Shown here piece after piece: positions 1 to 5,454 of a DNA stretch of 5,726 nucleotides. Numbering within the stretch: the first letter of the stretch is position 1; each line of letters opens with the position of its first letter. The DNA comes from CAZITB01 sp964542055. GTDB lineage: Bacteria; Planctomycetota; Phycisphaerae; Sedimentisphaerales; CAMDDF01. Made by a program: the position numbers and the translations under genes. Below the pieces are notes generated by a model. It made no database searches, was not told the DNA's origin, and saw nothing but the letters and a program-made list of their open reading frames with translations. The stretch covers positions 1 through 5,726 of the forward strand of contig CAZITB010000150.1 in assembly GCA_964542055.1 (NCBI GenBank). The letters are read 5' to 3'.

Positions 1-255
1 TTTATCGGATATACAGGTTCATTTTCTTGAGCTTATATCGCGCTGTAGTACTAATTACTTGCAAGAATAGAGGTTAGTTGAAATGATGGCGGTAATAAAC
101 ATAAAGAATCGCACATAGTTCAGGGATCAGGCACTTAATCCTATGATAGATTTGGGATTGATCGAAATGACCATTCCCGATAAGCCCAGCAGCAGTAAGC
201 AACTGATAAAGGCAGGCAGGCTGTAAAAAGCCTAAACAGTAATGAGCAGCAATAG
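1..255 (+). pseudogene. Decayed C-terminal end of a Fic-family or RecG-like/AlbA_2 ATP-binding protein
   Basis: Translating the frame that contains codons 119-202 gives FRDQALNPMIDLGLIEMTIP followed by DKPSSSKQ. This closely resembles the C-terminal winged-helix tail of many Fic-family proteins and RecG-like/AlbA_2 ATP-binding proteins, where the end reads roughly LxPLxExGLIEMTIPDKPxSxxQKYRLTxKG. The same frame stays protein-like back to the window edge but is broken by TAG at 68-70 and TAG at 116-118. After the lysine-glutamine at 197-202 the frame is lost. Shifting frame at 205 recovers DKGRQAVKSL and a TAG at 253-255, matching the expected xDKGR ending with a few residues missing. Two stops plus a frameshift or deletion indicate a dead remnant. 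The N-terminal part lies outside the window, so Fic cannot be told from AlbA_2/RecG-like. Open frames on the opposite strand here are shadows. Confidence 0.65.
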
Positions 256-300
256 TATTGCGAGCATGCGGCAAAGAAACTTCTGATGAGGACAGATTTT

Positions 301-1083
301 ATGGATGAAAAAATAGCTATCACTTTATCAAAGAAACAGCAGGATTTGCTCCTTAAGTATGAATCTTATTTTAATGATTATGAACTATTTAGAACGATTT
401 CGGTTGCTGTTAAAAGGGGTAAAAACTACGAAATGTATCTTGATGAGGAACAGTTGGAAGATTTATGCGATCAAATCTTTGATATTTCAGATAGCCAAGA
501 GGACGAAGAAATTGCATTTCAACTAAATGAGTTAAGCGACTATTTGGAAGAATATTGTAATGAGTTTGAAGACTATGAAGACGATGAAGACGATGACTAC
601 TCTGAGCAATCAAATAACACAGGATCCGTCTGTGTGGTAAAAGTTGCTCTTGCTTATTCCAGCAATATTTGGAGAAAGATTGCTATTCGAGAAGGCCAAA
701 CTCTAAATGACCTGCACAATATTATCTTTGATGCATTTGACAGAGATGATGAGCATATGTATTCTTTTTTCTTTCCCTATTCCAAAGGAAAATTTAATCC
801 CCGAAACATTTATCAATCCTCAGATGAATACACGCATCCATACGCATGTGAAGATCAGGGGCCGTTTGGCAGTGAGGGCCAAAATGCATCCAGAACCAGC
901 ATAGAGTCCCTTGACTTAGTTGAAGGACAGGTATTTTACTATCTTTTTGATTTTGGGGACGAGTGGTGGCATGAAATCACAGTTGAAAAGACGGATGGCC
1001 CGGCGGATGATAAAGAATATCCCCGTGTAGTAGAAAAAAAAGGAGATTCTCCAGAACAATACGAATATCCGGAAGATGAATAA
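301..1083 (+). CDS. Plasmid pRiA4b ORF-3 family protein
   Basis: The C-terminal half (about residues 110-240) matches the pRiA4b ORF-3-like domain. It has a beta strand VVKVALAY leading into NIWRKIAI, then the TLNDLHNIIFDAF helix, DDEHMYSFFF, and late in the domain YLFDFGDEWWHEITVEK. These correspond to the family hallmarks (xxIWRxxxV, TLxDLHxxIxxAFxWxxxHxxxF, YxYDFGDxWxHxIxxE). The N-terminal about 95 residues, which follow the common upstream region of the family, are joined by a very acidic linker (YEDDEDDDY). The molecular function of the family is not established; no signal peptide or membrane segment is seen, so it is presumably cytoplasmic. An in-frame ATG exists at 286, but AGGA at 289-292 sits 8 bases before the ATG at 301, so 301 is preferred (260 residues). 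The stop is TAA. The next gene starts only two bases later, which suggests a translationally coupled pair. Confidence 0.85.
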   Translation: MDEKIAITLSKKQQDLLLKYESYFNDYELFRTISVAVKRGKNYEMYLDEEQLEDLCDQIFDISDSQEDEEIAFQLNELSDYLEEYCNEFEDYEDDEDDDYSEQSNNTGSVCVVKVALAYSSNIWRKIAIREGQTLNDLHNIIFDAFDRDDEHMYSFFFPYSKGKFNPRNIYQSSDEYTHPYACEDQGPFGSEGQNASRTSIESLDLVEGQVFYYLFDFGDEWWHEITVEKTDGPADDKEYPRVVEKKGDSPEQYEYPEDE

Positions 1084-1085
1084 TA

Positions 1086-2325
1086 ATGGCAAAGCATAAA
1101 TGGAAATTTAAATCCTATTTTCGAAGAGAAGTATATGGCTGGAATGGGACAGCTAAAGCTTCCAAAAGAATGAGGGAAGCTGTTTCAGAGATCAAAAAAG
1201 CTGCTAAAAAAAACTCTTCGCTGGCAGGTGAAGGCGTTGTTGAATTGTTTGTTCGGCTTTATCCTACAATGATGCATATAGACAGTTCATCAGGAGCATT
1301 GGGAACTTCCATTAACAAAACTATTGATTCTCTTGTGCCGATCCTTATTAAAGCTGATTAGGACTTAAATACAAGGGGTAAAAATCTGGAAAGATTTTAT
1401 GAGGCCATAGTTGAAGATGGGTGGGGTATTTTTGATGATCTAAGAGATCAATGGGGTGAAATCTGTGTTTATCCTGGCCTTGCCAATCTCTGGGCGGATC
1501 GATTAATGGATTGCGCAAATGATGTTTTAGCTTCCAGCAACCAATACAGCCGCGGTGTTGATATGTGTCTTTCGTGTCTTGTTTATACAAAAAGATATGA
1601 AGAACTCAAATCATTTTTAGAGCGTGATTCAAGATATTCATGGCTGTATCATAAATTCTGGGCCAAGGCACTGGTTGAACAAGGCAAGTTTCAGGAAGCT
1701 TTTGATTATGCACAGCATATTTTATTTCAGCAGGGAACTGTCAACAGTCAGTCTGAAATAGACAGATTTTGTGAATCAGTTCTGATCAATATGGGCAAAA
1801 TCGAAGAAGCTTATGAAAAGTATGGATTGAAAATACCATCTTATGGCACTAATCTTAATATCTACAGAGAACTCTGCAAAAAATATCCAAAAATCGATAA
1901 GCGAAAGATATTGCTTGATTTGATGAATAAAAGCGGTGTTAAAGGAAAATGGTTTGCAGCGGCTAAAACCGCCGTTCAGCTTGATATAGCTTTAGAATGT
2001 GCTATGGCAGGTAATAGTGATCCCAATACCTTGATAAGGGCAATGAGAGATTTTGCCGACAAAGATCCTGAGTTTGCTGTGAAGGTTGGCATTGAAGCGG
2101 TAATGAGATTTTTAACAGGAAGTTTCTATGATCCTGTAAGGCCAATTGATATTCAAATAGCATTTAAGAAGCTAATGGGATGTAGCTGATAACAATGGTA
2201 ATCGCCAATGGGTACTGGCAGAGCTGTCCAAAAGAGTTTTAAAAAGTTCAAACCTGATGTATGCTAATCTAAGACAAGTTATATGTGAGCTTTTAGAAGA
2301 TCCCGAACAGACTATACAAAGTATT
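1086..2325 (+). pseudogene. Broken gene for an alpha-helical repeat-like protein of unknown function (amber stop, frameshift, lost 3' end)
   Basis: The ATG at 1086 lies two bases after the preceding stop. Its frame encodes a basic start (MAKHKWKFKSYFRREVYGW) and ends at TAG 1359-1361 after 91 codons. The same frame then stays open from 1362 to 2189 with convincing protein sequence (GEICVYPGLANLWADRL, KFWAKALVEQGKFQEAFDYA, GKWFAAAKTAVQLDIALE). One codon therefore interrupts a single gene. A second lesion lies in the GGG at 2177-2179: dropping one G converts LMGCS-stop into LMDVADNNGNRQWVLAEL and continues the protein to about 2325. No plausible stop follows in that frame before it runs antisense through the next gene, so the original end is missing. 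Restored, it would be about 413 codons. The helix pairs and the A-x-x-x-x-G spacing look TPR-like; a DUF6880-type relationship is possible but unproven. Partial expression from 1086 or from ATG 1506 cannot be excluded. Confidence 0.7.
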
Positions 2326-2352
2326 TGCTTTAGAATTTATTCGATTTCAACA

Positions 2353-2379
2353 AATGTTATTGCTGTCAGGAATAACATT
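2353..2379. terminator. Hairpin between convergent genes, possible weak terminator
   Basis: A perfect 9-base stem, AATGTTATT (2353-2361) and AATAACATT (2371-2379), encloses a 9-base loop. It starts six bases beyond the minus-strand toxin stop codon and lies at the end of the decayed plus-strand gene. Its place between convergent genes suits a shared terminator. The stem is AT-rich and neither side is followed by a real T-run (TTTGTTG on the minus strand), so termination would be weak or Rho-assisted. Confidence 0.35.
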
Positions 2380-2385
2380 AGAGCC

Positions 2386-3255
2386 TCATGCATATTTTTT
2401 ATTTGCAAAAATATCATTGAATTTTTCAAAAACCAGGTTCAAGTCAAATTTTTCTCCGGCCCGAATTACCGGCAACAGGTCTGTATTTATCTGCCTTTCT
2501 AACTGAGTGATTTGTTGGTTATCAAGTCCAAAGTTACTTCGAAAATTTTCAAAGTAGCCATCGTTTTCGAGTTTTGCCTTAAACAGTTTGATAAATTTAT
2601 CCTGGTAAAAATCAAATCCGGCCTCTGCAATATGCCAGATGTCATAATAATCCCGAATCGCTACATCTTTCCTGGCAATCGCGGCTTTAAGTTTCTCTGC
2701 AACGGCCTCAACAAATGAAAGTGCCCAAACACTATGTGTTGGAAGCAAGTCAGCACCGCTGAACGGGTCCTTATAGAAATGTTTGAGACTGCATCGAACC
2801 GGAGGTTCCAGGGGAAACTGGCGAAGTGAAATCTCAAGTTTAACATTTTCATCTTTGGCTGTTATGACCGAAGCGTACTGTATGCTAAAAAGATATTGGG
2901 TGGAATTATTAAATCCCTGGCCTTCGGGTATTTGGCTTTTAAGCCCCATCTTCTGGAGGAATTCTGGCATTTTATCGCGAATAGGCTTGATTGCCCGCGA
3001 TCTCTTGGAGCGTGTATCCAAATTGCCGGTAGTGCGATAAGTAAAATCCAGATCTTCACTAAGACGATGATAATTTAAATGCACCTTATTTAGCAGAGTG
3101 CCGCCTTTGAAGACAAGCTTATCTGTCAACAGGGATTCTATATTATTCAAAATTACAGTTAAATAGTAATCCTTTTCTACAATTGCAGGCCTGAACTTAT
3201 GTTCGGCGGCAATTACAGGGATCAATTCTTTAAGCTTTTCTTTATCAATTAACAA
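2386..3255 (-). CDS. abiEii: AbiEii-family nucleotidyltransferase toxin (type IV toxin-antitoxin)
   Basis: This is the toxin of an AbiE type IV system, in which a nucleotidyltransferase-fold enzyme arrests growth and is countered by the co-encoded antitoxin without direct binding. The fold signature is clear: FKGGTLLNK at residues 49-57 and RLSEDLDF at 64-71 (the two acidic residues D68 and D70 are the likely metal ligands). Then come KLEIS near 139-143 and VAEKLKAAIARKD...RDYYDIW at 185-207, the conserved C-terminal motif of the family. The length of 289 residues is normal. The start must be TTG at 3255-3253, because a TAA codon lies immediately upstream in frame and the next methionine is at residue 96. 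AAGGAG (3266-3271 on the plus strand) sits 10 bases upstream of it. The start lies inside the end of the antitoxin gene (11-base overlap), so translation is probably coupled and the weak start keeps toxin low. All visible motifs are intact, so it is likely functional. Confidence 0.93.
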   Translation of the reverse strand: MLIDKEKLKELIPVIAAEHKFRPAIVEKDYYLTVILNNIESLLTDKLVFKGGTLLNKVHLNYHRLSEDLDFTYRTTGNLDTRSKRSRAIKPIRDKMPEFLQKMGLKSQIPEGQGFNNSTQYLFSIQYASVITAKDENVKLEISLRQFPLEPPVRCSLKHFYKDPFSGADLLPTHSVWALSFVEAVAEKLKAAIARKDVAIRDYYDIWHIAEAGFDFYQDKFIKLFKAKLENDGYFENFRSNFGLDNQQITQLERQINTDLLPVIRAGEKFDLNLVFEKFNDIFANKKYA

Positions 3256-4027
3256 TTATCCGCCACTCCTTACTTATAGTTCCTTTGCGGGATTTTTTTG
3301 TCGGATCAAGAACGACATAGGTTTGGTCATCTTCGGCAATACTCCTGCCAAGCCGTTTTAATATGGATTCATCACAGCCGATTTTTTCTAACAGATATCC
3401 TGCCCGCTTTTTGACAGTGGTAACGGGGAACTTTTGAAGATATTTAATAAATTTATTGACATCAATTTTCTTTATGTTTTCCTTCAATACGTTTTCAATA
3501 TTGTTAAATGAACCTATCGGGTTATAAATAAAATCTACCAAGGTACGTTCTTTATCGCTTATGCAAACCTGGGTATTTTCGATTTTTATCTTTTTTACAC
3601 CGTAGTACTTTTTATTATCGATTTTGACGGCCTTGAATAAAACCTGCCCGATAAGTTTTTCACATGACCTTTTGGTATTCAACACAAATACTGTTTGTGG
3701 GATCTGTTCGGTAAAACCCCAATAATTATACATGGTAAAATATCCGATATAGTATGGTATATCTTCCATCCACAGGGCGGCCAGTAGAAACTCATTAAAT
3801 GCCCATTGCTGATTTGGGGCTTTGATAGGAACAAGAAGGTATTTGCCCCGCTGGATCTGTAGTAATCTTCCCTTTTTTGTCAAGCTAGTCAGAACAGATG
3901 AAGCCTTATTGGGGTCACCGAATAGTTTTATGGCAAATTCTGTGGAGATCAACCTTTGTTTCTCGTACTCTGCACGAGAAATCAGATATAATTCATCTTT
4001 AGAGATTCCTGTATACTTTTTTGTCAT
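3245..4027 (-). CDS. abiEi: AbiEi-family antitoxin, winged-helix transcriptional repressor (type IV toxin-antitoxin)
   Basis: This is the first gene of the minus-strand operon and the expected partner of the downstream nucleotidyltransferase. About residues 13-68 form a helical N-terminal DNA-binding domain: an alternation of helices, then VLTSLTKKGRLLQIQRGKYL, the usual wing that ends such antitoxin domains. The central part carries family features (FLLAALWMEDIPYYIGYFT near 80-98, NYWGFTEQIPQTVFVLNTKR at 101-120, and SDKERTLVDFI at 157-167). The C-terminal half is lysine-rich with short helices and matches the antitoxin domain that neutralises the toxin. In studied systems the N-terminal domain represses the operon by binding inverted repeats at its promoter. 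The start ATG at 4027 has only a weak SD (AAAGAAA). The stop TGA at 3247-3245 lies inside the toxin gene. The length of 260 residues is typical and there are no visible lesions. Confidence 0.9.
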   Translation of the reverse strand: MTKKYTGISKDELYLISRAEYEKQRLISTEFAIKLFGDPNKASSVLTSLTKKGRLLQIQRGKYLLVPIKAPNQQWAFNEFLLAALWMEDIPYYIGYFTMYNYWGFTEQIPQTVFVLNTKRSCEKLIGQVLFKAVKIDNKKYYGVKKIKIENTQVCISDKERTLVDFIYNPIGSFNNIENVLKENIKKIDVNKFIKYLQKFPVTTVKKRAGYLLEKIGCDESILKRLGRSIAEDDQTYVVLDPTKKSRKGTISKEWRIIVN

Positions 4028-4054
4028 TGTATTTCTTTTAAGTAATTGTCATTA

Positions 4055-4137
4055 TTGGCTAATTATTAAAATATAATATAATGTGTTATCGGCTCAGGTC
4101 AAGGGTTATATTAATGAAAATTGGCATTTTTAGCCAA
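4055..4137. repeat. TTGGC/GCCAA repeats around the abiE promoter, candidate operator
   Basis: TTGGCTAA at 4055-4062 and its exact reverse complement TTAGCCAA at 4130-4137 flank the minus-strand promoter. A further TTGGC at 4121-4125 pairs with GCCAA at 4133-4137 across a 7-base spacer. AbiEi-family antitoxins are known to repress their own promoter through inverted repeats; assigning these particular repeats as the operator is inference. The inner pair could also be a weak minus-strand terminator, because it is followed there by TTTTC and preceded by an in-frame TGA at 4141-4139. Confidence 0.4.
4073..4102 (-). promoter_or_regulatory. Sigma70-type promoter of the abiE operon
   Basis: Reading the minus strand, TTGACC (4102-4097; five of six to consensus) is followed after 18 bases by TATTAT (4078-4073), or after 16 bases by TATATT (4080-4075). 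Each of these -10 candidates also matches five of six. Transcription would start about 40 bases before the antitoxin ATG. It is the best promoter match in the window and lies between the TTGGCTAA repeats. Confidence 0.6.
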
Positions 4138-4191
4138 ATCAAGCGTATGTAATCTGGATGTTATCCTCTTGCCGGGCCTTCATGATTCTTG

Positions 4192-4342
4192 AAGGAGGAC
4201 ACCATGGATATTCCTTAAATAGACAATTACGGCTTTTTTTGACGGCATTGAAGATATCTTTAGGGGCAAGACCGTTTTTTAGCATGTCGGAGAGCTTTAG
4301 TTGTTAATGGGCAAATCTTATAATTTAGGGATTTTTCAATAA
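4192..4342 (+). pseudogene. Strong ribosome binding site with a dead start codon, probable gene remnant
   Basis: AAGGAGG at 4192-4198 is a perfect SD placed five bases before ATG at 4204, yet the frame reads only M-D-I-P before TAA at 4216. If that stop is ignored and one T is dropped from the seven-T run at 4234-4240, the frame reads IDNYGFFDGIEDIFRGKTVF. Further TAG codons interrupt it before a TAA at 4340-4342. This looks like the start of a decayed gene, but I do not recognise the family. The opposite strand offers a competing reading: ATG 4285 to TGA 4139, 48 residues, including GLAPKDIFNAVKKSRNCLF. That reading has no visible SD, and only one strand can be the original coding strand. 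A true short leader peptide is a third option. Confidence 0.3.
4296..4324 (+). promoter_or_regulatory. Possible promoter for the 4593 gene and its leader
   Basis: TATAAT at 4319-4324 is a perfect -10 hexamer, with TTTAGT at 4296-4301 in the -35 place (17-base spacer, three of six matches). No TG extension is present. It would give a leader of roughly 260 bases that includes the structured region at 4441-4554. In AT-rich DNA a lone TATAAT is common, so support is modest. Confidence 0.3.
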
Positions 4343-4440
4343 TAGCTCACTGATTGTTCGCTGGTCGACTTCGCTAAAAAATGTAAAAGGCACTTACAGC
4401 TAACCTTTTAGATTTTGTGGTTTTCTGTATTTTTTTGTCA

Positions 4441-4582
4441 AACCCGCTCAGGCAACAATGTTCGGAAATTCTTTCCTCACGTGGGCACCTCTTGTAGTAA
4501 GGCCCAAGGTTTCCTTGGACCCAAATGGTGCAACAGTATCCATGTGTGTGGGTTGAAGGTAAGCGTGAAGATGAAAGGAGGT
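4441..4582 (+). promoter_or_regulatory. Candidate structured 5' leader with alternative pairing to the Shine-Dalgarno of the 4593 gene
   Basis: Several complementary segments nest here. AACCC 4441-4445 pairs with GGGTT 4550-4554. GGAAA 4464-4468 pairs with TTTCC 4472-4476. CACGTGG 4478-4484 pairs with CCATGTG 4540-4546 (one G-U). GCACC 4485-4489 pairs with GGTGC 4527-4531. GGCCCAAGG 4501-4509 pairs with CCTTGGACC 4513-4521 (one mismatch, loop TTT). The SD AAGGAGGT is at 4575-4582. Bases 4487-4493 (ACCTCTT) can pair with 4576-4582 (AGGAGGT, one G-U). This is mutually exclusive with the GCACC/GGTGC helix, which is the geometry of a translational switch. I match it to no known riboswitch class. 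The folds were found by eye, without energy calculation, so it could instead be a DNA-level element or chance. Confidence 0.4.
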
Positions 4583-4592
4583 ATATAAAAAG

Positions 4593-5210
4593 ATGCAAAA
4601 ACAAATACAAGACGAAAAATATTCGAACATTAAGATAACTCGGGCAGCAATGGAGGCAGAGCTTGGCGATAATTATAAAAGATGCTGGGCAGTTGCTTTT
4701 AAGAATGCAAATGAGGAACTTGATTTTGATATCCAGGTCGAAAACCTATGCAAGGAATTTGATGTTTTAAGGCCTCAGGCTGAGTGGTTTGTAAATGGTG
4801 CTAATTCGATTTTATTTAAGCAGGAAGCAGAGCAGACCCGTCAGGCAGACTCCGAAGATGATAAGCCTGAGCAAAGACAGCTTGCAGATTTTAAGCAGAG
4901 ACCTATAAAAGCCAAGGCCGAACAAAGGTATGTATCGCAGCTTGAGATGATGAGTTTCCTTGAAGATGTAGAGGAAATGGCCAGCGACCCTGAATTTTCA
5001 GAATTTTGGGAGCAGCTTAGCGAAATAAAGCAGACAGTGATTGAACAGAGTTGTGCTACTGAAAAGGAAGTTTTGAAAATCTTCCGGATTCGTTCAACAG
5101 TTGAAAGAGCTCAGGAAGAAAACTATCGGTTCTTTGATGCTTACCCTGTAAGCACCGATGCCTGGGAAAACGGATATTTCGATATTGCCGGAGAATTAAT
5201 TTACAATTAG
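4593..5210 (+). CDS. Unrecognised acidic, soluble 205-residue protein
   Basis: ATG 4593 is preceded by a full-strength SD, AAGGAGGT (4575-4582), with 10 bases of spacing, and the gene ends at TAG 5208-5210 directly in front of an intrinsic terminator. It is therefore very likely a real, single-gene transcript. The protein is acidic and rich in Glu, Gln and Asp. An N-terminal helical part (residues 1-75, with CWAVAFKNANEELDFDIQVE) is followed by a charged, probably flexible linker (77-110, Glu/Gln/Arg/Lys-rich). A second helical part (115-175, SFLEDVEEMASDPEFSEFWE) and an aromatic C-terminus ending DIAGELIYN follow. No signal peptide, membrane helix, metal site or nucleotide-binding loop is visible. 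Upstream is a possible regulatory RNA leader. I do not recognise the family; small acidic proteins in such accessory positions can be phage- or plasmid-derived, but nothing here proves that. Confidence 0.8.
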   Translation: MQKQIQDEKYSNIKITRAAMEAELGDNYKRCWAVAFKNANEELDFDIQVENLCKEFDVLRPQAEWFVNGANSILFKQEAEQTRQADSEDDKPEQRQLADFKQRPIKAKAEQRYVSQLEMMSFLEDVEEMASDPEFSEFWEQLSEIKQTVIEQSCATEKEVLKIFRIRSTVERAQEENYRFFDAYPVSTDAWENGYFDIAGELIYN

Positions 5211-5241
5211 GGGCTTAAAAAGCCCTTAATTTTTCTTTTTT
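5207..5241 (+). terminator. Strong Rho-independent terminator after the 4593 gene
   Basis: GGGCTT (5211-5216) and AAGCCC (5220-5225) form a perfect six-base stem with an AAA loop. It extends outward by TTAG/TTAA pairs (one G-U) to about ten base pairs. The T-tract TTTTTCTTTTTT at 5230-5241 follows. The stem begins inside the stop codon of the gene, so the transcript is trimmed very tightly. Confidence 0.9.
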
Positions 5242-5338
5242 AGTGATAGCTTTGCCGCTGTTGCGGCGGCACTCACTATCGTTCGTGCCAATTGGCGTAT
5301 TAATGCTAAAGCTATAGCTTTGCAGTAATTCACCGGTG
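5241..5338. repeat. Nested hairpin plus three evenly spaced perfect palindromes
   Basis: TAGTGA (5241-5246) pairs with TCACTA (5273-5278) around an inner stem TGCCGC (5253-5258)/GCGGCA (5266-5271). Three perfect palindromes follow: GCCAATTGGC at 5287-5296, AAAGCTATAGCTTT at 5308-5321 and CACCGGTG at 5331-5338. Their centres are 23 and 20 bases apart, about two turns of DNA each. ATAGCTTTGC occurs twice as a direct repeat (5246-5255 and 5314-5323). The last palindrome abuts a possible -35 hexamer at 5340. This could be an operator array for the 5455 gene, a REP/MITE-like element or a recombination site; the sequence alone does not decide. The remainder of the gap to 5454 shows no gene. Confidence 0.5.
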
Positions 5339-5339
5339 G

Positions 5340-5368
5340 TTGACTTGTTCGGCTTGAGCTATTTTAGA
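5340..5368 (+). promoter_or_regulatory. Possible promoter for the 5455 gene
   Basis: TTGACT at 5340-5345 (five of six) is followed after 17 bases by TTTAGA at 5363-5368, a poor -10 with three of six matches. A start near 5375 would leave a leader of about 80 bases before ATG 5455. A weak -10 beside palindromes suits an activated or repressed promoter but is thin evidence. Confidence 0.25.
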
Positions 5369-5454
5369 GCGGAGCAGGATTCAAACATCACCTCTTTTTA
5401 TGAACACGATTTTTTCCTGAAAGTTGTGAAAAAAATCTTATTAAGAATTATAAA

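Noticed and set aside
218..233. AGGCT/AGCCT hairpin as a terminator before the 301 gene
   Set aside because: The stem is only five pairs, lies in the remnant's coding sequence and is not followed by Ts.
74..323. Minus-strand open frames of 60-66 codons at the left end
   Set aside because: They run antisense to a recognisable decayed Fic/AlbA_2-type C-terminus, have cysteine- and leucine-rich shadow composition and no ribosome site.
4384..4437. TAAAAGG/CCTTTTA inverted repeat followed by a T-rich stretch, as a terminator
   Set aside because: The loop is 13 bases, the stem is AT-rich and the T-run lies some 20 bases beyond the stem.
4374..4630. Minus-strand open frames of 60-78 codons
   Set aside because: They lack Shine-Dalgarno signals, have unnatural composition and overlap the leader and start of the well-supported 4593 gene.
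5280..5360. Integron attC-like site, also considered at 4441-4554
   Set aside because: No matching RYYYAAC/GTTRRRY core pair is present, and the genes around it face both ways, unlike a cassette array.
5361..5395. tRNA-like 3' end on the minus strand (GTTTGAATCC resembles a T-loop)
   Set aside because: The flanking bases do not form a T-stem and no anticodon or D arm can be drawn.
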